Shown: in pieces, positions 38,357 through 46,796 of the stretch
Layout: each line of letters starts with the position of its first letter
Numbering within the stretch: the stretch's first letter is position 1
Origin: Moritella dasanensis ArB 0140
GTDB lineage: Bacteria > Pseudomonadota > Gammaproteobacteria > Enterobacterales > Moritellaceae
Reading direction: 5' to 3'
Length of the DNA stretch: 64,000 bases
Assembly: GCF_000276805.1 (NCBI RefSeq)
Contig: NZ_AKXQ01000002.1
Location: forward strand, 124,001 to 188,000
The notes under the pieces: generated by a model
The model's input: only the letters and a program-made list of their open reading frames with translations
What the model was told of the DNA's origin: nothing
Databases searched by the model: none
Made by a program: the position numbers and the translations under genes

Positions 38357-38875
38357 ATGCTCATGCAAAAAATCACCCACTATTTAGATCAGGCTTATAT
38401 AAACTACCAAAGCGACCACCATCCACCCGGGTATACTGCACAGCACGTTGCTGAATTAAGTAAAACCAGCGGTATGTGTTTTGCTAAAACTGTCATTATC
38501 ACTGCAGACACGCGGCTTGTTATGATTGTCATGCCTGCACCTTATACCATCGATTTCGATAATATCGCTTTTTCAATTGGCGCTCGTTATGTCAATTTAG
38601 CTTATGAACATCAATTTAGTGGTATGTTTCCCGACTGTGAGACAGGCGCAATGCCACCCTTTGGTCATTTATTTAACATGCCGGTGTTTATATCCGACGC
38701 CTTGCTAAAACAGAAGGATATCAGTTTTAATGCGGGTGACCACAGTGAGACTATTCGGATGAAGACGGTCGATTTAGTGGATCTTATTAACCCAACAATT
38801 ATCAGTTGTGGCTTTAATAAAGCAGGCAGTGGCTATCACCATGAACACACAAGACAAGGTAAGTTAAGGCATTAA
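38357..38875 (+). CDS. YbaK/ProX-type aminoacyl-tRNA deacylase-like protein
   Basis: A 172-residue protein with a YbaK/EbsC (aminoacyl-tRNA deacylase) domain over nearly its whole length: VAELSKTSGMCFAKTVIIT (the conserved Lys of this fold in AKTV), the ARYVNLAYEHQFSGMFPDCETGAMPPFGH loop (in parts, with the G-A-MPPFG motif), VFISDALLKQKDISFNAGDHSETIRM. Family members hydrolyse mischarged tRNAs in trans. The exact amino acid specificity cannot be told. A GGGAG precedes the start by about eight bases. It is a single gene after the ygiQ terminator. Confidence 0.82.
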   Translation: MLMQKITHYLDQAYINYQSDHHPPGYTAQHVAELSKTSGMCFAKTVIITADTRLVMIVMPAPYTIDFDNIAFSIGARYVNLAYEHQFSGMFPDCETGAMPPFGHLFNMPVFISDALLKQKDISFNAGDHSETIRMKTVDLVDLINPTIISCGFNKAGSGYHHEHTRQGKLRH

Positions 38876-38919
38876 AATATACTAAGCATCCAGATTTACG
38901 ACTAGAGGAACTTTAAATT

Positions 38920-39201
38920 ATGAGGATTAGCAGTGCATTGCTCACGAGTTCAGAAAGTACATTAGCTAAAATAAAAGGCCAATCAGAATGGCGACAAGAG
39001 GTCGATTCTCTTAATTCTAGCTCTGACGAACAAGCCGTGATCGATATCATCACGGCAAACATATTCCTCACAATTCAATGCGGCGGCATTACGATGATTG
39101 GCGAGTTGTTCAAAAATATTGAAGTATATGCCCAAGACGCATCTTTACATATCAAGCTTGATGTAAGCAACGTTATTTATAAAGTGATGTGTCGTTTGTA
39201 A
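38920..39201 (+). CDS. Small protein of unknown function
   Basis: A 93-residue predicted cytosolic protein. I do not recognise a family. It has no signal peptide or clear membrane helix; the middle is a moderately hydrophobic helix (AVIDIITANIFLTIQCGGITMIGELF). AGAGGAAC lies eight bases before the ATG, a good ribosome site. It follows the YbaK-like gene by 44 bp in the same direction and may be co-transcribed. Confidence 0.6.
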   Translation: MRISSALLTSSESTLAKIKGQSEWRQEVDSLNSSSDEQAVIDIITANIFLTIQCGGITMIGELFKNIEVYAQDASLHIKLDVSNVIYKVMCRL

Positions 39202-39313
39202 CGGCAGTAATAAATCACATTTATCATGCATACAAAAGTCATGTCTTTTCACCCTAACAATGGAAAATACATGGCCTTTTAGCTTATGCGTATTGTATTA
39301 AATTTATGAGCAA

Positions 39314-39847
39314 TTACTTCGCTTTAGGTCTAAACGGTTTCATTACCGACTCATCGCATTCAAGGAAAGGTCCGTCCATTAAATCAATACAATAAGGGAT
39401 AGCTGGGAATACCGCATCTAAACATTCACGGATAGATTTAGGTTTACCCGGTAAATTTACAATTAATGAATCCGCACGTAAACCCGCAGTTTGGCGAGAT
39501 AAAATAGCCGTTGGTACGAATTTTAATGACTCTGTACGCATTAACTCACCAAAACCAGGCATCATACGATCACACACAGCTTCTGTTGCTTCTGGTGTTA
39601 CATCTCGTTTAGCTGGACCAGTCCCACCTGTTGTTACGATCAAACTGCAGTTTTGTTCGTCAGCCATTTTAATCAAGGTTGCTTCAATCACATCTTGCTC
39701 GTCTGGAATAACTTCATAAACAGGTTCCCACTCCGAAGTCAGGTACTCGTTTAATACATCGATAATGGCTTTACCAGAAAGATCTTCATAAATGCCAGCA
39801 CTGGCTCTATCACTTACTGTCACAATACCGATTTTAGCTTTAGTCAT
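39314..39847 (-). CDS. mog: Molybdopterin adenylyltransferase Mog
   Basis: A 177-residue MoCF-domain protein matching MogA: KAKIGIVTVSDRASAGIYEDLSG at the N-terminus (in parts), LIVTTGGTGPAKRDVTPEAT (the molybdopterin-binding GGTG motif with catalytic Asp), and SLIVNLPGKPKSIRECL near the C-terminus. It activates molybdopterin by adenylation before metal insertion in molybdenum cofactor synthesis. GGGAT four bases before the ATG at 39847 supports this start over the ATG at 39865. A mobB gene lies far away in the same window (58133). It is divergent from dcuC. Confidence 0.95.
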   Translation of the reverse strand: MTKAKIGIVTVSDRASAGIYEDLSGKAIIDVLNEYLTSEWEPVYEVIPDEQDVIEATLIKMADEQNCSLIVTTGGTGPAKRDVTPEATEAVCDRMMPGFGELMRTESLKFVPTAILSRQTAGLRADSLIVNLPGKPKSIRECLDAVFPAIPYCIDLMDGPFLECDESVMKPFRPKAK

Positions 39848-39920
39848 GTTTATCCCATATAGCATATTTGATTAATGCAGCAATTTTAACCGAACTGCCT
39901 TGATGTGTAAAACCAACGAG

Positions 39921-39934
39921 TTGATCTGCCTCAA
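39921..39934. promoter_or_regulatory. FNR-like box upstream of dcuC
   Basis: TTGATCTGCCTCAA differs from the FNR consensus TTGAT-N4-ATCAA at one of ten defined positions. Its centre is about 39927.5, about 165 bp before the dcuC start. A TATAAA/TAAAAT -10-like element at 39952-39959 would place the transcript start near 39966, close to the -41.5 spacing of class II FNR promoters. Regulation of dcuC by FNR is known in E. coli. The site also sits in front of mog. Confidence 0.6.
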
Positions 39935-40092
39935 ACTATCGGGGGAGAGTTTATAAAATCCTGATTTAGATCATTATTATTGGGGTTAGCTATCGCACAT
40001 ACATTACTTTATAGGTACATTCCGCTGTAATAAAACATTATTTTAAACGTTAAATTAATGTTAACAAAATTCATTACAATTAAGAGGTTTCA

Positions 40093-41460
40093 ATGTTAGA
40101 GTTATTCATTGGTTTGATCGTCACGGTGGCCGTTGGTTACTTCATCGTGAAGGAATATAAAGCGGCAGGTGTATTGCTCACGGCCGGTATCACACTACTC
40201 ATTATCACCGGATTACTCGGTAAACAAATTCTGCCATCAAGTGTCGCAAGTACCGGGAATATCCTGACAGATTCATTGGAATTTGTTAAATACATGCTGA
40301 AATATCGTGGTGGCGGTTTAGGTATGCAAATTATGTTGTTATGTGGTTTTGCCGCTTATATGACAAAAATTGATGCTAACAATGTGGTTGTTAAACAATT
40401 CTCTAAACCTTTGTCATTTATAAAATCACCTTACATCCTACTTGTTGCCGCTTATATCGTCGCTTGTTTAATGTCACTAGCGGTAAGCTCTGCGACTGGG
40501 CTAGGTGTATTATTAATGGCAACTTTATTCCCGATGATGACTGCGATGGGCATATCTCGACCTGCTGCGGTGGCCGTTTGTGCGTCACCTGCAGCTATCA
40601 TTCTATCGCCAACGTCTGGTGATGTTGTTATCGCAGCAGAAAAATCAGGGTTATCGCTAGACGTATTTGCTGTTCAAACTGTACTACCTGTATCAATCTG
40701 CGCAATCATTGTGATGGCGGCGGCTGCATTTTTCTGGAATCGTTATTTAGATAAAAAAGAAAATACGCCAATGGAAAAAACCGATATATCAGAGATTGTA
40801 GTAACAGCACCAAATTATTATGCATTCCTGCCATTTTTACCTATTTTCGGTGTGTTTATATTTAACGGCTCAACCATTGAAGGGTTAACGCTCGATATTT
40901 ATACCATTGTTGTGTTCTCTATCTTTATTAGTGCGATTGTCGACTTTATAACTAAACGCTTAAACGGCAGAGCAACATTAGAAGATTTAGAATCATGCTA
41001 CCAAGGTATGGGCGATGCATTTAAAGGCGTCGTAATGTTGTTAGTTGCAGCCGGTGTATTTGCGCAAGGTCTAATGTCTCTTGGTGCTATTGATAATTTA
41101 ATCGGTCTTGCTGAAGCAGCCGGTGCAGGTGGTTTTGCATTAATGCTCATGTTGACCGCGCTAACAGTTGCAGCTGCAATTGCGACTGGTTCTGGTAATG
41201 CACCTTTCTATGCATTTGTTGAATTAGCCCCTGCCCTTGCCGGTAAAATGGGCTTAAATCCCGCATTCTTGATCATTCCTATGTTACAGGCATCGAACCT
41301 TGGTCGTACAGTATCACCTGTTGCTGGCGTGATTGTTGCCACAAGTGGCATGGCTAAAATCAGTCCATTTGAAGTGGTTAAACGTACCTCCGTACCTGTT
41401 CTCGCCGGTTTAATCACTGTGATAGCGGGCACCATGGTGCTTGTACCTATGTATGCCTAG
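40093..41460 (+). CDS. dcuC: Anaerobic C4-dicarboxylate carrier DcuC
   Basis: A 455-residue polytopic permease that aligns along its length with E. coli DcuC: GGLGMQIMLLCGFAAYMTKI (in parts), the CLMSLAVSSATGLGVLLMATLFP motif, AVCASPAAIILSPTSGDVV, VVMLLVAAGVFAQGLMSLG, ATGSGNAPFYAFVELAPAL, and the PMLQASNLGRTVSPVAGV signature. It exports succinate (or exchanges fumarate/succinate) across the inner membrane during fermentation. AGAGG precedes the ATG. An FNR-like box lies upstream. The gene is single and followed by a terminator. Confidence 0.95.
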   Translation: MLELFIGLIVTVAVGYFIVKEYKAAGVLLTAGITLLIITGLLGKQILPSSVASTGNILTDSLEFVKYMLKYRGGGLGMQIMLLCGFAAYMTKIDANNVVVKQFSKPLSFIKSPYILLVAAYIVACLMSLAVSSATGLGVLLMATLFPMMTAMGISRPAAVAVCASPAAIILSPTSGDVVIAAEKSGLSLDVFAVQTVLPVSICAIIVMAAAAFFWNRYLDKKENTPMEKTDISEIVVTAPNYYAFLPFLPIFGVFIFNGSTIEGLTLDIYTIVVFSIFISAIVDFITKRLNGRATLEDLESCYQGMGDAFKGVVMLLVAAGVFAQGLMSLGAIDNLIGLAEAAGAGGFALMLMLTALTVAAAIATGSGNAPFYAFVELAPALAGKMGLNPAFLIIPMLQASNLGRTVSPVAGVIVATSGMAKISPFEVVKRTSVPVLAGLITVIAGTMVLVPMYA

Positions 41461-41576
41461 TTAATGTATGCCTAGTCAATATAACCTTATTTTTATCTAA
41501 GGTTAGTTAGGCGTTCAAACCTGAACTGTTAAGTTTGAACTCATTAAAAGTAAATCAATCATAACGTCATTATTTG

Positions 41577-41624
41577 AAGGCTAGGCATCACTGTAAATAA
41601 GGTGATCGCCTAGCCTTTTATTTT
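41577..41624 (+). terminator. Rho-independent terminator after dcuC
   Basis: AAGGCTAGGC and GCCTAGCCTT form a 10-bp perfect stem, with an inner TCAC/GTGA extension, followed by TTTATTTT. It ends dcuC before the next co-directional gene. Confidence 0.88.
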
Positions 41625-41724
41625 AGCGCGGAAAAAGTCAAAGCAATCTTAAATTAATTATCTCGATAGGATTTGTTATACTGACTCATTAATTAAGTTG
41701 AAGCGAATAGAGGATAAACAAAAA

Positions 41725-42378
41725 GTGAATTATCAAGCAGCTATTTTTGATATGGACGGACTACTTCTCGACACTGAACGCGTGTGTAAAGGTGTGTTCG
41801 AAGAAGCGTGCGCCTCATTATCTATTCCTTTTTTAGAAGATGTCTACTTAGATATTATCGGTCGAAATGCCCAAGGTATTGAACAAGTTCTTCGCGCGGG
41901 TTACGGTAGCGATCTTGACTACCCAGTCCTTCATGAAGCATGGCGTGTACGCTACAACGCAGTGGTTAAGCACCAAGCAATCCCGGTAAAAGAAGGGGTT
42001 GTTGAGTTATTAACCTGGCTAAAAGACAAAAATATACCGACAGCTGTCGCCACATCAACGCAAAATGATGTAGCTAAAATAAAGCTTAAATTTGCAGGTC
42101 TCGATCATTTCTTTGATAACCTTACGACTGGTTGTGAAGTTAAAAACGGTAAGCCAGATCCTGAAATTTACTTACTTGCCGCAAACCGTTTAAATATTAA
42201 ACCTGAGTATTGCTTGGCTTTTGAAGATTCCAATAATGGTGTGCTTGCAGCCGTCAGTGCCAATATGCAAACATTTCAAATACCCGATCTAGTACAACCC
42301 AGTGCAGAAATATTAACATTAGGCCATACGGTAACCAGTTCTTTATCAAACGTCTTAGCAACATTAAAGCAAGCGTAA
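41725..42378 (+). CDS. HAD-IA phosphatase, beta-phosphoglucomutase-like
   Basis: A 217-residue HAD protein in the sugar-phosphatase/beta-phosphoglucomutase group: motif I AAIFDMDGLLLDTERVC, motif II AVATSTQND, motif III KNGKPDPEIYLLAA and motif IV CLAFEDSNNGVLAA. The cap domain lies between motifs I and II. The FDMDGLLLDTE and S/T-x-Q pattern is seen in YniC- and GS1-type phosphatases; the substrate is not certain. I favour the GTG at 41725 preceded by AGAGG (at a longish spacing) over a TTG at 41698. It is a single gene with its own promoter region after the dcuC terminator. Confidence 0.82.
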   Translation: MNYQAAIFDMDGLLLDTERVCKGVFEEACASLSIPFLEDVYLDIIGRNAQGIEQVLRAGYGSDLDYPVLHEAWRVRYNAVVKHQAIPVKEGVVELLTWLKDKNIPTAVATSTQNDVAKIKLKFAGLDHFFDNLTTGCEVKNGKPDPEIYLLAANRLNIKPEYCLAFEDSNNGVLAAVSANMQTFQIPDLVQPSAEILTLGHTVTSSLSNVLATLKQA

Positions 42379-42475
42379 TTCGTCGCGGTATAATCGCTCA
42401 ATCATCCCCCTCTAATAACACTTCTGCTTAAAATAAACTAAGATTATCAATAGTAGGTTATTAGAGGTGAATGCC

Positions 42476-42640
42476 ATGTCTGTATTCAACGAAACAGTAC
42501 GTCGAAAAGGTCAAGCCGAAGAAGACATCTTCTTTGCAAAGTTAGATCTGGAGTTGATTGCCGAACTACACAAAAAATACGATGAAGCTCAACAAAACAT
42601 ACCAGAGAAAGTACCAACGGATCCAGGTTATGAGCGTTAG
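42476..42640 (+). CDS. Small hydrophilic protein of unknown function (54 aa)
   Basis: A 54-residue frame starting MSVFNETVRRKGQAEEDIFF and ending PTDPGYER, with AGAGGTG six bases before the ATG. It is rich in charged residues, has a likely helix (LDLELIAELHKKYDEAQQN) and no membrane segment. I do not recognise the family. The good ribosome site and the fit in a 300-bp gap between two genes make it likely to be real. It lies about 100 bp after the HAD phosphatase. Confidence 0.65.
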   Translation: MSVFNETVRRKGQAEEDIFFAKLDLELIAELHKKYDEAQQNIPEKVPTDPGYER

Positions 42641-42682
42641 CGTTTAGCGCTCGCTCACAGAGTATTTAACCGAAAACCGTAT

Positions 42683-42949
42683 TTAATCAAAAATAATAGA
42701 GACTAATGTTGTACTAGCGACAAGAAAAATAATTATACCAGCCATTACATATTTGAATAATTGATGAAGTCCATCATCTAAAATTGTTTTTGGACAGCTT
42801 GATTCTAATGCCTCCAAGTACTGCTGATTATCAAAATCTGCCGGCACTCTTTTATATTGTACATATCGGTGTAAATTAAACCTCGCAATTGCTGCAAACA
42901 AAAAACCCGATAACATAATGACGCCCAGCATCCAGTCAAAATCAGCCAT
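42683..42949 (-). CDS. Small two-helix membrane protein of unknown function
   Basis: An 88-residue protein with hydrophobic segments near both ends (VIMLSGFLFAAIARF at about 10-24 and YVMAGIIIFLVASTTLVSIIF at about 67-87), enclosing a polar loop (residues 25-65). AAGGAAAAG precedes the ATG. I do not recognise the family. It converges with the 54-residue gene. Confidence 0.6.
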   Translation of the reverse strand: MADFDWMLGVIMLSGFLFAAIARFNLHRYVQYKRVPADFDNQQYLEALESSCPKTILDDGLHQLFKYVMAGIIIFLVASTTLVSIIFD

Positions 42950-43100
42950 AACTTTTCCTTAAGTATAGATAACAAAACAATAATATAGTTTATTCAAAAC
43001 TCTTTTATTTACAAAAACAGTATCATTAAGTTATAACATCATTGCATTAAAAAAGTGTTAAGCAAGAGTTAATATTTAACTAATAATCATTTTATAATAA

Positions 43101-43136
43101 ATAAAAAGGCCAGAATGAATAATCATTCTGGCCTTC
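43101..43136 (-). terminator. Terminator for yqhD operon (minus strand)
   Basis: AAGGCCAGAATGA and TCATTCTGGCCTT form a 13-bp perfect stem with a 4-base loop. On the minus strand it is followed by TTTTTATTTAT, fitting the yqhD-like gene, which stops about 60 bp before it. Confidence 0.9.
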
Positions 43137-43196
43137 ACTGTCAATATGCTATTTACTGCTAGTTATCTTTTTAAATAAAGACGTTATACTCAATAT

Positions 43197-44354
43197 TTAC
43201 AGTGCTGTCTCTAAAATCTGACGGCTTACTTCCAAAGTGATATTTTTACGTTCACCCAATGCTACCATGCCGTGCTTCTCTAACTTAGCCATTAAATTAT
43301 CAATATCAGCAGATGTGATACCCGCATCAGTAAGCGTTGTAGGAACTTGCATTACTTTAAAGAATGCTTCTGTTTTAGCTATCGCCAGGTCGATTTTTTG
43401 ATCTTCATCAGTAACAGTAATGTTCCAAACACGCTCTGCATATTGTAGTAATTTACTGCGTTTGTCTTCGCGCATGACTTTCATTACTGCAGGTAACACA
43501 ATAGATAAACTACGTGCGTGATCAACACCATGTGCGGCAGTCAGTTCGTGACCAATCATGTGCGTAGCCCAATCATGTGGTACACCTGCACCGATAAGAC
43601 CATTTAGCGCCATTGTTGCAGACCACATAATGTTACCGCGGATATCTAAGTCATCTTTGGTTTCAGGCTTTAATGCTTTTGGCCCTTCTTCAATAAGCGT
43701 CAATAATAGACCTTCAGAAAAACGGTCTTGTACTTTAGCGTTGATGCTATAAGTCATGTATTGTTCCATCGTATGAACAAAGGCATCAACAACACCATTA
43801 CTGATTTGACGATCAGATAGACTCAAGCTAACAGCAGGATCAAGGACCGCAAAACTAGGACGCACTAGTGGACTACCAAATGACAACTTACTGCCATTAC
43901 GGGTAATAACAGCGCCGCCATTTGACTCAGAGCCAGTTGCAGGCAAGGTTAAAACAGCGCCCAATGGCAAGGCTTTAGTAATCGGTGCGTGTTTGCTAAG
44001 AATGTCCCAAGCATCATCGCCTGCAAATACAGCCGCTGCAGCAATAAACTTGCTACCATCTACAACAGAACCACCACCGACAGCAAGAATGTAATCCACA
44101 TTATGCTCATTAATAACATCGACAGCTTTAATTAATTGGTCATATGTTGGGTTAGGTTCGATACCTGAAAATTCAACCCAGTTATGTTCAGATAATGCAG
44201 CAACAACCTGATCATAAACACCGTTTGATTTAATCGAACCACCACCATAAGTTACTAGTACTTTAGCATCTAATGGAATTTCTTTGCTTATCGCTTTAAT
44301 TTGGTCATCACCGAAATGAATGCGAGTTGGGTTTTGAAACGTGAAATTCAACAT
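43197..44354 (-). CDS. yqhD: NADPH-dependent aldehyde reductase, YqhD-like iron/zinc alcohol dehydrogenase
   Basis: A 385-residue group III alcohol dehydrogenase close to E. coli YqhD: FTFQNPTRIHFG start, nucleotide-binding YGGGSIKSNGVYDQV and VGGGSVVDGSKFIAAAA, LTLPATGSESNGGAVI, and metal-binding residues in GVVDAFVHTMEQY, then DWATHMIGHELTAAHGVDHARSL. YqhD reduces short-chain and lipid-peroxidation-derived aldehydes with NADPH in the cytosol. AGGAA precedes the ATG. It follows the DJ-1-like gene by 15 bp, and the LysR gene is divergent, so this looks like an aldehyde/electrophile-stress operon. A strong terminator follows. Confidence 0.92.
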   Translation of the reverse strand: MLNFTFQNPTRIHFGDDQIKAISKEIPLDAKVLVTYGGGSIKSNGVYDQVVAALSEHNWVEFSGIEPNPTYDQLIKAVDVINEHNVDYILAVGGGSVVDGSKFIAAAAVFAGDDAWDILSKHAPITKALPLGAVLTLPATGSESNGGAVITRNGSKLSFGSPLVRPSFAVLDPAVSLSLSDRQISNGVVDAFVHTMEQYMTYSINAKVQDRFSEGLLLTLIEEGPKALKPETKDDLDIRGNIMWSATMALNGLIGAGVPHDWATHMIGHELTAAHGVDHARSLSIVLPAVMKVMREDKRSKLLQYAERVWNITVTDEDQKIDLAIAKTEAFFKVMQVPTTLTDAGITSADIDNLMAKLEKHGMVALGERKNITLEVSRQILETAL

Positions 44355-44369
44355 GTTTATTTCCTAATA

Positions 44370-45050
44370 TTAAGCGTGTGCGATTAGTTTTTCAGCCACT
44401 AGAGCTGAAGACGCTGGGTTTTGACCTGTAATGATTAAACCATCTTGTACAGCAAACGGTGTCCAATCAGCAACTTTCTGATAGTCACCGCCACGCTTTA
44501 CAAGCTCATCTTCTAGCAAAAATGGTACGATATCAGTCAATTGTACCGCATCTTCTTCAGTATTTGAAAATCCTGTAACAGCTTTACCCTTAATTACATA
44601 CTCACCTTCAGCTGTCTTCACATTTAGCAGTGCCGCTGTTGCATGACAAACCGCTGATACAGGTTTGTTGTTGGCAAGGAATGCAGAAAGTAAATCAATT
44701 GATGTTTCGTTATTCGTTAAATCCCAAAGTGGACCGTGACCGCCTGGGTAGAATACCGCATCAAAGTCTTGTTCTTTTACGTCAACAAGTTTAACCGTTG
44801 TTGCAAGTACTTGTTGTGCGACTTTATCCGCATCAAAACGACGAGTTGCATCTGTTTGCATGCTTTCATCGGCACTTGCTGGATCAATCGGTGGTTGGCC
44901 ACCAGCAGGTGAAGCTAGGGTAACCTTCATGCCAGCATCAAGAAATACATAATAAGGTGCGGCTAGTTCTTCAACCCAAAAACCCGTTTTCTTGCCTGTG
45001 TTACCTAAATCTGCATGTGATGTTAATACAACTAAAATATTTTTAATCAT
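44370..45050 (-). CDS. DJ-1/PfpI family protein (type 1 glutamine amidotransferase-like)
   Basis: A 226-residue protein of the DJ-1/ThiJ/PfpI superfamily, nearest to the Hsp31-like/glyoxalase III type: ILVVLTSHADLGNTGKKTGFWVEELAAPY at the N-terminus (in parts), VFYPGGHGPLWDL, the nucleophile elbow PVSAVCHATAALL with the reactive Cys, and GLIITGQNPASSALVAE at the C-terminus. Such proteins convert methylglyoxal or repair glycated products. It is the first gene of the operon with yqhD, fitting carbonyl stress. AAAGGAATT precedes the ATG. Confidence 0.88.
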   Translation of the reverse strand: MIKNILVVLTSHADLGNTGKKTGFWVEELAAPYYVFLDAGMKVTLASPAGGQPPIDPASADESMQTDATRRFDADKVAQQVLATTVKLVDVKEQDFDAVFYPGGHGPLWDLTNNETSIDLLSAFLANNKPVSAVCHATAALLNVKTAEGEYVIKGKAVTGFSNTEEDAVQLTDIVPFLLEDELVKRGGDYQKVADWTPFAVQDGLIITGQNPASSALVAEKLIAHA

Positions 45051-45080
45051 GATAATTCCTTTGACTTTAAGTGAGCTGAA

Positions 45081-45120
45081 TCTAGTGACTAGATAGCTGT
45101 GTAATGAATAGCTGTGTAAT
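45081..45120. promoter_or_regulatory. Palindrome and direct repeats before the DJ-1 gene
   Basis: TCTAGTGACTAGA (45081-45093) is a 6-bp inverted repeat around one base. It overlaps two copies of ATAGCTGTGTAAT (45093-45105 and 45108-45120) with a 15-bp period. They lie in the 215-bp region between the divergent DJ-1-like and LysR genes. Possible operator sites; no protein is assigned. Confidence 0.45.
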
Positions 45121-45196
45121 TAAAACAACTGCCGTTACTTGGTAACAGCGAATGGAGACAGTCTATACTCCAAAGTAAAACCTAACAATGCAGAGT

Positions 45197-45219
45197 AAAC
45201 TGACTACACTGTTCAGTTT
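45197..45219. promoter_or_regulatory. LysR-type T-N11-A inverted repeat
   Basis: AAACTGA and TCAGTTT form a perfect 7-bp inverted repeat separated by 9 bases and contain a T-N11-A core (TGA-N9-TCA). It lies 47 bp upstream of the LysR start, where autoregulatory and activator sites of this family are usually found. Confidence 0.55.
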
Positions 45220-45265
45220 TTTGATACAATAGGTTTTCGTATCTGCATCTATATGGCGTCTATTT

Positions 45266-46171
45266 ATGAATGTTTCTTTTGAGCAACTAAAAAGTATGGT
45301 TGTTTACGCACAGATTGTCGAACAAGGTACACTTTCTGCTGCAGCAAAGCATTTAAGCCTTTCTCGTGCAGTGGTCAGTTACCATCTTAAAAAACTAGAA
45401 ACACAGTTAGGGTTAAAATTACTTAACCGAACCACACGTAGCTTTACCCTCACCGAAGCTGGGCAACAGTACTACCAGCATTGCCAAGAAATTGCCCATC
45501 AGGCTGAAGCCGCAAATCAACAAATAGAAAACTTTAAACACGAACCCGAAGGGTTATTAAAGATAACGTGTCCGGTCAATGTTGGATTACAGATCATTGT
45601 TCCGGCCTTAAACATGTTCAAGATCCAATTTCCGAAGATTGAATTGGACATAATGCTGACCGATGATATCGTCAACATTATGCAAGAAGGAATTGATCTG
45701 GCGATCAGGGGCGCTCCATTAGTTGATTCCGGATTGCAAGCACGAAAACTAATTTCAATGAGAACCTGCTTATGTGCATCGCCTGATTACTTAAACAAAT
45801 ATGGTAGACCGGTTTCCCCAACTGAACTTGTCGAACATAATTGGGTATTATATAAATTAAGCTCGAGTACCTTAACGCTCACCAAAGGGACCCGTGCTTA
45901 TAGTGTTAAACCCAAAGGGAGCATCAGTACCAATAATGCAGCAGCACGTACCGCATTTGTTGAAGGTGGTCATGGTATTGCGCGAATTCCGCTTTACGAC
46001 GCAGCACCGAGGATTTCCTCAAACAAACTCGAACGACTACTGTCTGATTATGAATTAACAAACATTGAGCTATACGGTGTTTTTCCGCCGGGAAGCGCGG
46101 GTTCGAAAAAACATAGGGTGTTACTGGCTTTCTTAAAGGAACATTTCAATCACTTAGCGAAAACTATGTGA
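45266..46171 (+). CDS. LysR-family transcriptional regulator
   Basis: A 301-residue regulator. The N-terminal winged-helix reads FEQLKSMVVYAQIVEQGTLSAAAKHLSLSRAVVSYHLKKLE (in parts), the standard LysR HTH, and the effector-binding domain follows from about residue 90. The ILKITCPVNVGLQIIVPALN-type opening and GIDLAIRGAPLVDSGLQARKL match the CrgA/AaeR-like branch. It is divergent from the DJ-1/yqhD operon with 215 bp between starts, so it likely controls that operon. In E. coli, yqhD is controlled by an AraC-type regulator (YqhC), so the regulator class differs here. Confidence 0.9.
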   Translation: MNVSFEQLKSMVVYAQIVEQGTLSAAAKHLSLSRAVVSYHLKKLETQLGLKLLNRTTRSFTLTEAGQQYYQHCQEIAHQAEAANQQIENFKHEPEGLLKITCPVNVGLQIIVPALNMFKIQFPKIELDIMLTDDIVNIMQEGIDLAIRGAPLVDSGLQARKLISMRTCLCASPDYLNKYGRPVSPTELVEHNWVLYKLSSSTLTLTKGTRAYSVKPKGSISTNNAAARTAFVEGGHGIARIPLYDAAPRISSNKLERLLSDYELTNIELYGVFPPGSAGSKKHRVLLAFLKEHFNHLAKTM

Positions 46172-46279
46172 CCGAGATCGAACTATTACTTTTTAGGCAT
46201 TATTAATCAAGTCTAAACCTCTCCAAAGCAAAGTTTGAGGCTAGACTTAAAATTAGTTTAAACAAATGGAGATAAACCA

Positions 46280-46663
46280 ATGCAAGCAGTCGCATTTATT
46301 GATGAGAAATCAGCCCTATTAACTGACAACGTAAATCAATTTCTCATGCATAAAATAAGTTACAACGTATTAAGTAACTTGGTATGGGATGTTTTACAGG
46401 ATTGGCAATCTCTGGATGTCGTTGACGAAAAAGTCTCAAGTGAAAAAGAGCAGACCTTTTGGTTTCTCATTTTTGAATTACATTATTGGGGAGAAGAAAA
46501 GTTAGAGAGTGATACTGAGTTACGTAAAAATTTATATGCCTGCGCATTGTATTTAGAACGTGAACAAGAATTACCTAAGCATTGTATTGGTTTACGACCA
46601 AACAGATTAGTTTCAGAAGAAAATTCAACAACTATGGAGCAAGATATCGTTACCTCACGTTAG
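46280..46663 (+). CDS. Hypothetical protein (127 aa)
   Basis: A 127-residue hydrophilic, mostly acidic protein without signal peptide or membrane helix. Trp and aromatic residues cluster in the middle (NLVWDVLQDWQSL and TFWFLIFELHYWGEEKL). AATGGAG precedes the ATG by about eight bases. No recognised family. It is co-directional with the LysR gene, 108 bp downstream; an imperfect inverted repeat at about 46213-46251 lies between. Confidence 0.55.
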   Translation: MQAVAFIDEKSALLTDNVNQFLMHKISYNVLSNLVWDVLQDWQSLDVVDEKVSSEKEQTFWFLIFELHYWGEEKLESDTELRKNLYACALYLEREQELPKHCIGLRPNRLVSEENSTTMEQDIVTSR

Positions 46664-46721
46664 ACCCTAAGTGAGAGGTTACTAATAAACATGGATAATA
46701 ATAAGATCCTTATTCCAACAT

Positions 46722-46760
46722 CATAAAAAACCCCTTAGAAATTAACATCGCTAAGGGGTT
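46722..46760 (-). terminator. Terminator for the RIO kinase gene (minus strand)
   Basis: AACCCCTTAG and CTAAGGGGTT form a 10-bp perfect stem with a 12-base loop. On the minus strand it is followed by a run of six T. It lies about 40 bp after the RIO kinase stop. Confidence 0.9.
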
Positions 46761-46796
46761 CATCGTTTAATAAACGTTATTTACTATTCATATTTA

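Noticed and set aside
38202-38387. Open frame of 61 residues starting in the ygiQ terminator
   Set aside because: It begins inside a terminator hairpin and runs into the YbaK-like gene, with no ribosome site.
46213-46251. Imperfect inverted repeat after the LysR gene, as a terminator
   Set aside because: The stem is interrupted and there is no T run on either strand.
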